Shown one piece after another: positions 1 through 13,044 of a stretch of 64,000 nt of DNA. Positions within the stretch are counted from its first letter, which is position 1, and each line of letters starts with the position of its first letter. Source of the DNA: Lingula anatina (taxonomy: Eukaryota > Brachiopoda > Lingulata > Lingulida > Lingulidae); the NCBI RefSeq assembly GCF_001039355.2, contig NW_019775891.1, positions 539,559 to 603,558 of the forward strand, read 5' to 3'. The notes under the pieces were generated by a model. That model did not search any database and had not been told where the DNA came from. It saw only the letters and a list, made by a program, of their open reading frames with translations. The position numbers and the translations under genes were made by a program.

Positions 1-21
1 TCATTTAAACAACTGCAACAT

Positions 22-27
22 TTTAAT
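22..27 (-). terminator. Candidate ATTAAA poly(A) signal for the Roco gene
   Basis: The minus strand reads ATTAAA about 57 bases after the stop codon at 84. It is a common variant signal. The true 3' end may lie outside the window. Confidence 0.3.
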
Positions 28-83
28 CAAAAAGCCTAGCAAAAAACACATGCTTTCAAACAGTATATCAAGTTCAATGACAA

Positions 84-3000
84 TTAACCTATTTCATCAT
101 CATCATCATCATCTTCCAGCAGAGATGATTTCAGTTTAGAGTTAGCTTGTTTTATTGGAGCTTTCTTCATTGGAGCTTTCTTCTTCCCCCCTTTTTTCTT
201 CATCGGTCCCTTTTTCATTGGTGTCTTCAATCTAATTGGTTCCAAGAACTCCTCTAAAATGAAATTCACACATCATATACAGCATCAGCATATATCAATT
301 GCAGACATGACTAAGTTTAAACATAAATTGTCACTTATATACATTTTTCAAATATTATTCATTACAAATAAATTAAACATTTTGAATTATCAACTAGAGT
401 ATTTTATCTCCACACTGTGTCCATCCTTGTCATTCGTTATTATGCCCAAGGTCCATCTTAGATGGATAACATGGATTAAGTTTTGAGAGGTCACTAGATG
501 GCAGCAGTTATCAAGAATAGCCAAATTCTGCTGACCCCAGCAAAAGAGAAGGAAAACAACTGGTATGATACAGTGGTGTCATCTGGCAGTTCTTACCCAG
601 TTCGTATCCTGTGGTTTCTCTTCTCTCAATCAGTAAGGTGACTGCCCCATGCTGTGCAAGGAGGCCATTTTGCCATAGCACTGGATTCGCAGCAATTTTA
701 GAGCACTCCCTGATTGGACAAATTCAGAGCCATTACAACAACAAAACTGTCTGCCACAGAATATTGGTTAGATTATAGCGAAAAAATTTGGGGAGGACAA
801 AACGTAAGCCTTTTGATGGCATATGAGCATTTTTACATCACAAACAGGCCTGTGTTTCTGTGCATAAGGTTAACATTAAGGTTAACATATCTTAAGTTGA
901 AAATGCCAATAATGGTCTCAGATAGAGCATAATGTTATGGTAATGTAGGGGAAAAAAGAAAAAAAAAGAAAATTGATTTTTGCTTCATGACTGTCTTAGT
1001 GCTCATTTTCCAAAGAAACTATTGCTCCATGCTGATCAATTCTACTCCACAGGGCTACCGCTAATACAATCAGTTCATTAAATTAACATGCCTTCTTTTA
1101 TTTCCACCATACTCTCATACTCAGCAACTTTTCAGTATTCTACTAAACACCAGGGGGCAGCATGATAATTGATTTGTTAATGTGATTGCATTCAGCGAGA
1201 GTCCATGCAGAATTGGACCAATCTACATAAAACAATAGTGTCATTGAAAATGAGCCCAAATCACCTGAGAAGCACTGGAAAGAACCCCAATGGGATATCT
1301 TCAACGATCACACAGCCTTTAGACAACTGGACTTCATTGCTATCTGGGCAGTCTGACCAGCAGTATTCCTGAATAATATTAAGCACTTAATAACTATTTC
1401 TCAAATCATATGGACATGACTCAGTTTTTATTATTTATACCAACAATACAATATTAAAAATCTTTTTAACATGAGAAAGAAAAGAATTTCTATTTGTTAC
1501 TGAATTTATCTAAAAATAAACCACTTTTTCAATGATCAAAAGAACCCTTCACAAACTAGACTAAGTGTAACACACTGCTAGTATACAAGAACAAATATAT
1601 AAATATATAAATACAAATATACAAGTTATTTGGACAGCTCCTGAGGAAAAAAAATCCTAAAAAGACTGAAAGCTATAAACCCTAATTCAACATAAGGGTC
1701 ATTCCCAGTGAAACTATCATTCTAAGTAGATCAATCCACTTGTCTCCAACATTTTCATATAATCACCGGCTTTTCTGTATTCTTATCAATGCCAGGAGAG
1801 GCATGTTCAGTTGTTAATGAGATAGCATTCAGGGAGAGTCCCCCCAAAAGTTGGATTGATCTAAGTAGAACAATAGTTGCATTGGGAATGAGAACTTAGT
1901 TTACCATTGGTATATCTGGTTCTGCTGGCAATTTAGGGACCAGCAAATACTGCTGTGGCCTTTGGATGAGAATTCCACATTTCTCCAGTAATTTGAAAAG
2001 CATGGCCGTCTAAAATGAAAAATTAAAAGCAAATTTTATTCATGATTACTTTACTACAGCATTTAAAGAGAGGTATAATTATTATGATCATAACTCTATT
2101 GTGAAAGAGCTTGGGTCTTTAAACAACTGCAATGAAGGCATAAATAGGCAAACCTGAGATTCTGAAATCCAATTTCAATACTAGGAAATATAAAAACCTT
2201 AGTATCAGACATCTTCTCTTGGTCATAGGGGATCTTGCCGTCACCGTGAGAGACAATTTTGTTGAGTTCAGTCTTCAGCCAGGAGAAATCTATGATAACT
2301 GGTTGATGTCTCATATCAGGGAAATACAGACACTGGCCCTACAAGAAGAGAGACGTGCCTTTATAATTACTTAAAATTTAAGTAATCGAAATTTGTAAAT
2401 AAATAAAATGTATTAAAATGCACAATACTCGATCTATTTGAGAGATATTCAAATGTAACTTTAAATTTAAATTTTCACTTCTTAAAGAAAGATTCAACTG
2501 TTCAAACCAAATTCAACTCATGAGATGTTCTTCAGTTACCTGTTTGCACATCCGTTCAATGGCCTTCTGGTATTGCCAGTACGTTGGGCCAGTGTCAAAG
2601 GGCGTATCTTCTTCTTCTCCTATCTTGGCACTACTGGGCGACTTCTCCTCTACAGAACTGGACAACTTACAGCCCTCAAGATCTGCCAACAATGCCTGAT
2701 ATAGCTCGGAGAAAGCCCATATTCCCTGCTTGGTTCCTAACCGTTGAACGGCACCCGTAACTGCTATCAACTCTGGGGAACTAATCCAGTTGACCCGTGG
2801 GTAAAATCTGACCAGTTGCGCCATTTTTCTCCAGAATTGTTGAACACATCCCTAAAGAAGAAAATGAAAGTAACAGATTTTTTGAGGGAGCTAAATTGTA
2901 TAGAGTTAATGTCATAATAATTACTAAAACTCACGAAAATGAAAGTGAATATCATAATAAAATTTGCAGAAGCATCTCATAATGTTACTACGTATGTGAA

Positions 3001-6000
3001 AGAAAAGGCCCAATGCACACCCCCTATCATTTAATAGCAAATAAAAATCACTTGATTACAATAATGATTTTCAGAAATGCTGGTGATTAATGTTAGTCTT
3101 ACTATTAATTATCGTATCTCGATGAAAGGGCCCTAGTAAACAACTTATTTTCATTTGTTATTTTATCACTTGCCTTTTCATCAAGATTAAGATTAATGAT
3201 GCTTGGTGCCACCCTGTTCATACGAAGGATTTCATAGTCCATGTGTTCCTGTTGGCACCTGAATTTGAAGTTCTGAACAGTTCCGGGGGCAAGAAGAAAC
3301 CTTCATGAAAAATAGAGTTCACAATATCTGATTAAAACTAAGTATATCCATTGCATTATGATGAATTATTTTGTGCAAAAAAAAAAATAATAAATAAATA
3401 AATAAATAAATTTAAAAAAAAAGATAAGAAGAGAATCACTTGTGCAATAATGAGAATTAATTTTAACTGAAATTAGAAGGTGGGGTCATAACTAAAATAA
3501 ATATATAAATAAGTAAATAAATCTGATTTAACAGAACAACAAAAAATGAAATAATAGAACAATCATAAAAACAACAAATGAATAAAATTAACTAAAAAGT
3601 AAATAAACAAGGACATATCATAAAACTATCAAATGCAAAAACATGTACCTCCATAATAATGGCTTTATTTAAAGAAGAAAAATTTAAAACATATAGCTCA
3701 AACTAAACACAAACTGTGCCACTGTAAAGTAAAAAGAAGATAAAACAAGTCCATTTAACTCACTCTTCATCTTGTAGGACTTTTTCCAATAGCACATCTG
3801 GCCACCAACTTCTAAAAAGTTTTTCAACAGCACTATCATCTGGGTGCTTGTCCTTCTCTTCCTTTCTTCCATCCGAGATGCATGCAAACACAATTTGGAG
3901 AGGCTGCTCAAAGTTATGAAAAAAATGAGACAAGATAACAAATGAATAAAATAAAAATCAATGAAGCACAATAAATTTATCATCTATTAAATAATATTTA
4001 GCATAATTCTGATGAAAGTAATTGAATGTTACAAAAGCTAGGATGCGTAATCATTCTGGAACATAAATAATTTTTCAAACCATTTCCTAAAATATGCTAA
4101 TTCTTTTTGTCCTTTTCAAAATTTTATTCTCAGAGATAAGGTGTGCACTACCGTATATGTGTATGCTGCTTATATATAAATAACAATTATACATCAGTAC
4201 ATATTTGTACCTTGTACTTGCTCAGCTGTATGTGTCTTGACAAAATCCATTTCTGGACCTCATCCTGTGATGAGAACTTGGACAGCAGGAACGGAATGAC
4301 TATAAGGTTGCTCTCAGATAAAAACAAATGTTCAAATCCCTAGAATCAGAAAAAAAAAAACAATTATTGAATTTATCAATAAATTTATCAGGCCTACCCA
4401 ACTACCAGACTCAGCATCAAATGATCCCCAATTCACCTGCAGACTGGACCACACTACCCGTTTTCAAGGTGTTATCATACCCCGGAATCTGGTAGTTGGG
4501 TATAGGCCTGTCTATCATTCAACTATTTTATCTATAAATCAGTCAACTGAAGTGTCAATCAAATAAAACCACCCTGTCACTCAAAGCAGATCAATAAGCT
4601 TTATTTCAGATTCTAATTGTAAATTCAATTTCTCCAGCAGGTTTGGTGCAGGAATAAAGTGGTTTACTAAAATTGGCCAGTGTTAGAAATGTGCATAATT
4701 ATAATCCCTAATATTCCCCCATAATGTACTTTTTTGTGAAAATTACTATTTTTAACAAAAATGCAAAAAAGAATGAGAGCTGCTTAAGGTGGGAAACCAA
4801 TAACAAAAAATAAATAAAATAATAATAATAAAAATAAATAAATAAAATAAAATAAACAAAAACAGATTTCTTATTTATTCAAATCATGAAAAATGTCTGT
4901 TTGAAAGCCACACAAACTGTACCTGATAACCTTCACTTATCTCCAAAATGTTATAACTAGCATGATCCCAGCTTCTTCCATCAGGAGTATTAATAGGAAA
5001 ATTCACTTCACAGGCTGGCAGATAGTGAAATGGCTCCTGGCTTTCTTTTTTCTCCCCAGTTTCCAGCCAGTGTGTAAAACCAAATGGTGTGTACATATTC
5101 AGGACAACCATATTCATCATCACTTTGTGATTTGCAGTCAGCTCTCTCAGATAACCTATGAGGACCAGTGAACCAATTTGTTACTAGAATGATGCAATTG
5201 TGACTATTTTTATAATAACCACAAAATATAAAACATTGTTAAAAAGAAAAAGAGTAAATAAATATAATTTATGTTAATTGTTAATTTGTATAAATATCTT
5301 AGACACTGTCCATTTGACCCCATCCACCCATCAATCTATCCATCCCTCATTCATTCCTTCATTCATTCATTCATTCATTCATTCATTCATTCATTCATCC
5401 ATCCATCAATTAATTTATTCATCCATTTGCTTCTAACTTTCTATTCACCTCTTAACTCTGATTCTCTTCCAATGTCCCCACTTGTAATGCTGTGAAGAAT
5501 GCCCCGATTGCTTGGAAAGGGTGTGTGTAAAGGGCATCCCTCCAAGTTCACATGTTTCAACTGTGGGTGGTCCTTGAGACTGAAGGTGACCACGGACACT
5601 GCCGTGGCTTTCATAGAGATGACCTCTATTTCTTCGAGGTCAAGCAGGTAGAGTAAAGACATCTCTGTCAGCAGAGGGCAGGCATCCAATACAACCTGAA
5701 GGTAAGATTTATACTATTAAATTCCTAAATTATGTAAAATTTAAAGAGTCAGTTAAATACAAAGCAGAAACAATACATTGTTAGTTAGTTTATTTCAAAA
5801 TAATATATTGAAAAAAAAAAACAGTTTTTGATGATGAGATACACTATGGTCACATCAGCCACCGAGAAAAAAAGCAGAGTTAAACATAGACTAACGGACA
5901 TATAATGCTCCAACAATGAATTGGGAGATTTCTTATATGTAGTACATGTAGTAAGACTTAGTGTAGGTCCACCAGACCTTCAGTATCTTCAAAGTTTTCC

Positions 6001-9000
6001 CCATGTCTACAAAAAATCACTTATCTTACCTCTTTGAGATACTTGAATGTGTGGACCATACGCAAAATACCCTCATCAGTAAGATATCTGCAACCTAGAA
6101 AATAAAATTATTAATTTATATTAAACAACAGTTGTTACTTTGTGTATCTTTTGAAAGATCAATCAACTGTTTTAAGTGTTTGCTTATGCTCATATACTAC
6201 TTTAAAGCCAAATATTTTTGGAAATCAGTGAAATTTAAAAATATCATATATTTTTTTAGTAGTATTAGTTAGATTCAAACAATGCTAAGCTCTGCTGTGA
6301 AAAATGCAAAGTATTATATATCACTGACTTGAAAAAAATGTTTGATTTTTAAGAGTGAATATGTAGTGGATTTAGATTAAACTTCCATCATCAAATGCTT
6401 TAACATTATTTTTATTCTCAGTGAATTTTAAAAAAGGCACTCACTCACATGGGTTTATTAAAATTAAAATTAGCATATATCATACATCAGTCAAAAGACT
6501 ATAATGACAAATTAATGATTCACTTAATAAAAAAAGAACAATAAAAAAGAAATGATTTTCCCTATAAACTTTGCTAATCACTGGTCTCTTCCAAATGTGA
6601 ACCTAGCACAATAACTTTCTAAATTTGACAACTAAATAAATGAATTTTCCCAGGATTGTTTTGTAAGTCATAAACAGAACATGATTTTAAGGAACAAATG
6701 GGGTTCACCCAAGATGGTATATTTTTCAAAAAAAAAAAATAAATAAATAAATAAATGAATAAATAAATAAAATAAAATTTAAAAAAAAAAATAATAATAA
6801 TAAAGAAATAAATAAAGAGTTAACAGTAAGTGAGTGATAAAAATCAACATACCACTACAATCAATTGCGGTGACTGTGAATGCTGCTTCCAAAGACTCTT
6901 CTTCATTACGGCGCATCAAGTACTCAAATACGAAGTCCGTCATCATATCTAACCCCTTAAAGTCAAGAACGCTGGGAGGGGGCAAAGTTCTTTCTATTAC
7001 TTTCTGAAAAGTTGCAAGATACAAAATGTAAACATTGCATTTATAGCAAAATTACTGACAGATGAAAGAAATAACTTTTTTTTTTTCAAAACCGACCCAA
7101 ATCTTCATATTTTCTATTCAAACAATCTTAACTTATTTGTCAAAGTATGTAGTAGACTTACATTACTACACTGTAAAATAGGACAGACCATAGGGCTGAT
7201 CTGCATATGTATTTGCCTATCAGGTATATGGTATATTTACTCTGAAACATAACTACAGTAGGTATCCTAAAATAACATTCAGAAATAACTTCAATGTTCA
7301 CTTTAACCCAAAACCCCAAGTACAATGGCCAAAAAGTGAAAATTGAGACCCATATCAAAGCTACCCATCATCCCCTGGCCTGCTTACCACAATTGATTCT
7401 ACTGGCAAATAGTGGATGGCCTCTTCTGGAAACTTTTTGTACTCTGCTTGATTAAAATCTTCATAAAATTCTTTAAATCCGATGCCTACAAGTAGAAATG
7501 TCATGTCAAGAAATTACCTACACTTATGTTTAATTTATCGAATGATTGATATATATATATCATGCCGTGTCCTCTCAGCCTATAAGCATCAACTGAAACA
7601 ACTTAGTACATACAGCTTTAAACAAAGAAGTACACTGTATATCAACTGCAATACCAAATATATGTGAAAAAGAAAAATATTTTTTGCACTGACAATTCAC
7701 CAATCATCTTTATTACCTTGTCTTCTGCGTCCCTGGTTTAGATCTACTTTTTTCAAATTTTTCTTTGTGAACATCAGTTCTGATGGATCAACTCGCCTAT
7801 TTCCCCTTTCCCCTTTAAAAAGGACAAAATATGTAATTTAAGAAATAAAAGTGTTCCTTTTTTATTCTAACATACTATTTATACAATCATGTATCCCTTG
7901 CCACTCTCATTTTTATCTGTATTTAACCAAAAAAACATTTATTTCTTAAAACAAAATGAATAAAAACATATTCTTACTACACAATCAAACTAGTTATTTT
8001 GATCTTCATTAGGCAAATACCCAGATAGCATACAGCTTCTGACAATAGAACCCACCAGACTGAGCAGCTCCCGCAAGATCTCCAAACTCGGTAAACACAT
8101 TGCTAAATCCCTGAATTAAGTTCGCTGAAATGAAAACAATAAACTTATCAGAAGTATCAAGCAATTGCAATTATTATGGTTAAAAGATCAAATCTTTCAA
8201 ATTATTCTTAGGTGAAGGTGTCTTAAATGGCAGAAACAAAGGCATTTGAGTTACTGACATTATTATCATAGTCTAAGACCAAGAACAAACCTGTGGCAGC
8301 TTGCTGCTGCACTTGTTGAGACTGCGGATATTTCTGCTCCTGTGCTGCAACATTCAACATGTCACCAAAGCCACTAAATATATTAGCTGTAAAGACACAA
8401 CAAGCAATATCATAGTGAAAAAATCTTAACTGCAATAAAATTTCACAAGTCTGAAACCAAAGAATTTTTGGGCATATTTCAGTTTTATTCAGTATTTTTA
8501 CTAAGTTACCAATACATATTAAGCACTCAACAAACTATGCAAGCTCATTTGTCAACTTCGGTACTTCTGTAAGCATAAATTTTATAAATATTCAGTTGAA
8601 CCCATCTCTGCTCACCACAGCAAGTGGTGAAATCTGCACCACTGTTAATATTGTGATAAAGATATAAGATCTTATCATGTGATACGATAATTTACAAGTT
8701 AGAAACACTAAAAATTAACAGTGATCATACCAAACGGGTTCCCCTGTGCTTGCAATTCCTCAGGTTCTTCAGCTAAAACCAAGATTACAGTAATTACTAA
8801 CAATACATCAAATATTATAACTACTTACTAGTATACAAGTTCATTATTTTTGAAAAATTATCATTTTAGTTACACATATAAATACTAAATATTTACTGAC
8901 ATTTTAGTGACAGCAATTACTTTATATCAAAATTTTACTGAATGCCAACGGGTTGTTTATTGTTGGAAGACCTGGGAACAATTCTCACTCGGGGCAGTTA

Positions 9001-11702
9001 CTAGTATGGGTGCAATGGCCTAGTTATAAATGGCACCAGGACCAGTGCAAGTGCTACATATGTCATCAAAATACTCTCAATGGATCTTAACCCCATAGCG
9101 CCGGGAACCGCACATATGCGGTTCATTTTAAAAAGTCCTCAGTGCCGGGAACCGCATATACGCGGTTTCTGTGTTTACATGCTTGTATTGTCCCCTGTCT
9201 TTTGTAACAATTCATGCTTCTATCACAAAGCTAACTTAATGTTAGTTTTTTGTTTACTACCGGCTTTTGAAAGACGTGTAGCGAGAATTAAATAATGAAA
9301 AAGCGGTTTATTTCAATCATTGTTGAGGCCCTACGAAGTCATAATGGCGGCGAGAAGTCAGCAGAAGTTATGGGTTGAGAAATGTTTTAGATTTGTTAGA
9401 AAATTCAGACTTCGGGAAGAGTCCTTGATAGATTTTGATACTCCGATAACTTCAAAGATGATGTAACTTTGCCGAGTATGAGTTGTCAGAGAGCAGATTC
9501 GGACGTGGGGCTTGATTTATGAAAAACGCTGATGATACTAACGGCAGTAACCAAGCAGACGACAATAGTAATTGGAATGGCTATATCGCTGATAAAATGA
9601 CTGTAACCGTGGCAAGTCAGACTAAATGTTGCCTTGTGTGCTGCATCAACGTGTCTTTTTCTGCTTGTGTATAAATACAAATGTCATATGTTACGTTGAA
9701 CTGCATCAAGATGTCTTTTCCTGCTTATGTCTAAGTACAAATGACATATGTTTACTTGTGTGTTACATCAACACGTCTTTTCCTGCTTGTGTATAAATAC
9801 AGATGTAATATGTTTACTAGTGCGCTGTATCAACATATCTTTTCCTGCTTGTGTATTACAAATGCCAAATGTACAAATGCCACGTTTACTTGTATTTTTA
9901 TGATGCAATTTTTATTCACGAAAGTGTAATATTTACTCATGATAATGTTTGTATTCTTGTACATGGTTTGAGTGCTAAACAAAATTTTATGAGTATCCTG
10001 GTTCAGTTGATTAAAAAAACTATGAAAAACTATCGTAAAAAGCACTAAATTTACAGTCTTTTTGTAATTATTAAAGTAATTAGGTGGAAGTCTTCTAGTC
10101 AGCTAGCCTGCCTGTATATTGTGCAACTCTCTGACGTGATGCAAGTTTTTAGGTACAGCACACATCCCAGAAAATTTATTATATCTCAAAAACTAAATAA
10201 GATATCTTTCTGAAATTTTGTGACATTGTTTAAGATATATTTCAAATGTTTATGAGAAAATTTCAACAAATTATTTGGTAAAGTGAAAAAGAATGTGCAT
10301 GCTGAAATTAAAGTTTTGTTTTTTACTTCTCTTCGAGAAAAGCAAGTCTCATATTTAAACTCCTGCTATTTCTACCTAAGTTAACAAATGTGAATAAAAC
10401 TGATATGACTTTAAAGCTCACATTCTTGGCTTTCTAAAAATGTACAGTTTATAGGTGTTTTTTAAAGAAGTGAATGCATTATCATTGATTAAATGAGGCC
10501 GCCTGAAAAATTGAGTGCATCTGGGTAGAGGGCTCAGGACCAAGGGCACTTTCTAGGTCAGATGCTGCCAGGCTCTATGGGGTTAATTATAGTCAATTAT
10601 CTTATAATTTCGAGATCACGTAAAACAAATGAAGCAGTTATTGACTTTGAATTTTGTTACCTCTTGACTACGTTCAACCCTAAACTGGGATAATTACTAA
10701 TCCAAATCCAAATAGCTTTTAAAGCACATTCACTTTAACACCAGTTTAAAAATATATATAATGATAAAAAATTTTAATCAAAAGTCTACATACTCTCTCC
10801 ATACATGTCATCATCGTCAGCTTCTTCACCTTCCACATACTCTTCTGGATCATAAAAGGATAAAACCATGATTCTTAATAAATACATTTTACAATATAAA
10901 CTATTAGTAGGCTAAGTTTTATCTTATTTGAACCATATATGGACATTTAGTTTTGCAACACATTCACATTAACATCAGTTTAAATAAAAACGAAAAATGA
11001 TAAAAATAAAAATAAAAATGTCTACATGTACATACCCTCTAGATTATACAAGTCATCTTCAAAATCTTCCTGGTTATTTACATTCTCTTCTATATCATAA
11101 AAGGATATAAATATGAATCTTAATAAATTAAACAATATAGACTAAGCTAAATTTTATCCTACTAACCACATGTGAACAGTGAACCAACAGTTCTGCAACA
11201 GTCATGTGCTAGTATAGTGTTTCATTAATTTAGCGAAAAGACCTGAGCCTCTCAAAGTCAACAACGAAATCAAGAAAATTTGGTACTTTCATGTTTACCC
11301 AGAACATCTGAGCCCTCAAACCCAAGCTCATTCAGCATGCATGAATTAAAAAGAAAGGTAATTTCCAAAAAAGGAAAAGTTCTGAGTATATATGGTCGAC
11401 ATCTCTTATTATGGGTTGTAATTTATGAAATACTGATTTTTCTTTCAGTTTGCAAATTTATTTCTAGGCAGTCTCAACTGAATGTCCATTTCACTAACAT
11501 TGCTTACAATTAACTTGATTTTAAAGAAAATATCAGTCTTGAGAATAACAAGATTGCAAACCTAATCTAAAGTCGTCACTAACAGTTATCTGTATTGCAC
11601 TATATATATATACATCAGTCTGTCAGTTAGAGTTGGACTAGTAGTAAGCAAATATTTACCTGACAATATGTCTTCAAACTCATTTCTCTCTTCCTCTGCC
11701 AT
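84..11702 (-). CDS. LRR-Roc-COR (Roco-type) protein, 21 exons, predicted 847 aa
   Basis: Exons read from the minus strand: 11702-11660, 11089-11036, 10844-10794, 8772-8731, 8386-8291, 8124-8056, 7812-7717, 7485-7388, 7003-6853, 6094-6030, 5695-5449, 5155-4923, 4339-4211, 3903-3764, 3258-3174, 2851-2540, 2338-2198, 2009-1905, 1368-1265, 709-597, 253-84. All phases join without a stop. The start ATG follows an in-frame TGA. Layout: acidic N-terminus (1-63), Ala/Gln-rich linker, cysteine-type leucine-rich repeats (about 184-335), Roc-like GTPase fold (about 330-505; WDHASYN, FEHLFLSESNLIVIPF and WILSRHIQL resemble Roc G3 and flanking strands), COR domain (534-790; FWRKMAQLVRFYPRVNW, LLVPKLPAEPDIP, DIPLGFFPVLLR, WQNGLL), then a Lys-rich tail ending in six Asp. 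Roco proteins are large regulatory GTPases; no kinase domain follows here. The P-loop looks degenerate (GDIGRES, no Lys). Function is unknown. The donor at 5449 was chosen over one near 5486 because of phase and fit. Confidence 0.8.
1001..1259. mobile_element. MITE family A, copy 1 (in the Roco intron after exon 19)
   Basis: The left end (GCTCATTTTCCAAAGAAACT) and right end (CAATAGTGTCATTGAAAATG) are inverted copies of each other and match the ends of the copies at about 1695-1894 and 21246-21440. The interior shares a TTTTCAGTATTCTACT-like block and a GCATTCAGCGAGAGTC block with the other two. There is no coding capacity. The right end lies about 6 bases inside the intron from the donor that follows exon 1265-1368. 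Confidence 0.75.
1695..1894. mobile_element. MITE family A, copy 2 (in the Roco intron after exon 18)
   Basis: Inverted ends GGGTCATTCCCAGTGAAACT (left) and CAATAGTTGCATTGGGAATG (right) enclose TTTTCTGTATTCTTATCAA and AGCATTCAGGGAGAGTC blocks shared with copies 1 and 3. The right end lies about 10 bases from the donor that follows exon 1905-2009. Confidence 0.8.
3384..3414. repeat. A-rich (AAAT)n tract
   Basis: AATA/AAAT simple repeat inside a Roco intron. Similar tracts lie at about 4807-4855 and 6730-6815. Confidence 0.8.
4388..4513. mobile_element. Short MITE, about 125 bp, with TIRs
   Basis: Left end CAGGCCTACCCAACTACCAG and right end CTGGTAGTTGGGTATAGGCC are near-perfect inverted repeats of about 24 bases around a short non-coding core. 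It lies in the Roco intron 4340-4922. No second copy was noticed here. Confidence 0.7.
5347..5403. repeat. (ATTC)n microsatellite
   Basis: About a dozen ATTC/CATT units within the Roco intron 5156-5448, followed by imperfect CATC units. Confidence 0.9.
8056..8386 (-). other. Two related phase-1 exons in the Roco N-terminal linker
   Basis: Exons 8386-8291 and 8124-8056 both begin and end in phase 1. Both encode an A-N-hydrophobic-x-x-G-F segment (ANIFSGFGDM and ANLIQGFSNVFTEFGDLAG). This suggests an internal exon duplication in the low-complexity linker between the acidic N-terminus and the leucine-rich repeats. Symmetrical exons of this kind can be gained or skipped without a frame change. 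Confidence 0.5.
9087..10586. mobile_element. Non-autonomous piggyBac-type element, about 1.5 kb
   Basis: It starts TTAACCCCATAG and ends CTATGGGGTTAA: perfect inverted termini next to a TTAA duplication, the hallmark of piggyBac integration. Inside the left end are two palindromic subterminal repeats (AACCGCACATATGCGGTT and AACCGCATATACGCGGTT). From 9344 an ATG opens a short frame (MAARSQQKLWVEK...) that stops after about 40 codons; a neighbouring frame continues with acidic residues, so it may be a decayed transposase N-terminus. A minisatellite fills part of the interior. No intact transposase is present. It lies in the Roco intron 8773-10793. Confidence 0.85.
9630..9880. repeat. Minisatellite, about 65-bp unit, about 4 copies
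   Basis: Units contain GCATCAACGTGTCTTTT, CTGCTTGTGTATAAATAC and a CATATGTT stretch, with several substitutions between units. The array lies wholly inside the piggyBac-type element and probably spread with it. Confidence 0.75.
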
Positions 11703-13044
11703 TTTGATAGTGAAGAGTATTCAGCTCACCTCTGTGAACAATTTGAATTTGATTATTACACAGTTTGTGACAAAAATTTTTAAACTGCTAAGCACTCTCA
11801 GATTTTTACGCAACTAAAAGAAATTTATTAGCAAGTCTAAGAGCAACACTGAAATAATTTTCATATCACCCTCCCCTTATTTTTTAGAACTTTATTACAG
11901 TTATACTGCTGTTTGAATAACAAACTTAAATTTCACTGCTTTTCAGTATTGTTAACCATCAGACTCTACTAGTACATATTATGTTTAGGTTAAGATATCC
12001 ATTTTGACCTTGCCAGCCAGAATTACTATGGATTTAAATGTCCCTATGCAAAATCATGGAGGCAATAGGCAAAACCTATATGCTTTGGACAGCCATTGAT
12101 CCAGACTTCCAAGTCACCAGATACGGTAACTGAATTTAGAAGAAAATAACATCACAAACTTTATATACATGTACTTCTCTTTGTGCACATAAACAGAAAA
12201 ACGGTAGACACTTATCTGAACTAAGCTGCAGGTATACCTAAGGCAAAAGTCATTCAAAGTGAAAGTTATTTACTGACACCAAGGTCAGCCATTAGTTTAC
12301 CTTAGCGCTTAGAGATGACCCAGTTTTCACAAGGTGTCAATTTCAGATCTTCCTCGGTGCTTTTAACAAACTTTTAAATAATTTCCAAGACATCATTCGA
12401 CAATCATCGTTATGCTTATTCGGTATCCCGTCTGTAATTTTTTTTAAATCACTTCAGCATGCTTGAAAGCGCACTGCCCATCTTCATATCTGTTTGACCT
12501 TGCTGCTTGGTCACCTCAATGCTGACACTGCCATCTAGCGGAAAGACACACATGTACTTCCGGTAATAAGAAAACATACAGGTGCACGTGAAAATTAGAA
12601 AAACGCAAGTGAATTGAGTGAGCTGGATGTTTCCTCATGTAGTATTGTGCCACACCACAAGATGCGTTAGGAAAGGGCGATATGTGGTCACGAATATTTC
12701 TACAGTAATCATCTGTTCAATTTTTGTATAAAACATTTAAATTTTTTATTTAAACTTGTAAAACTTACTGCTAAAAGAAGGAAAGCTTCAAAGACGACGC
12801 AGATCTGAGAGGCACTTCGGCTGATTACTACTGATAACTACATGTAGCTCTAGCCTTTGGCTGTAGATGGCATACTTAACATGTACAAATACAGAACAAA
12901 AGCTTTATAGATTAAACTCTAGTTAATAGTTATTTGAGCCTTTTGATTATAAATTATAAAATGTATAAATTGCATTAAAAATTGCATTTACAAGTTCTAA
13001 TTGTGTAAGATTAAATTACTCATGATGATGATCTATTATTTCAG
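11703..13044. other. Intergenic region between divergent genes
   Basis: The Roco gene (minus) and the NAT8-like gene (plus) diverge here, so both promoters and any 5' exon of the NAT8-like gene should lie in this stretch. No clear TATA box or start-bearing exon could be assigned. Confidence 0.5.

Noticed and set aside
5271-5495. Open frame rich in HSFI repeats
   Set aside because: It is a translation of the (ATTC)n microsatellite.
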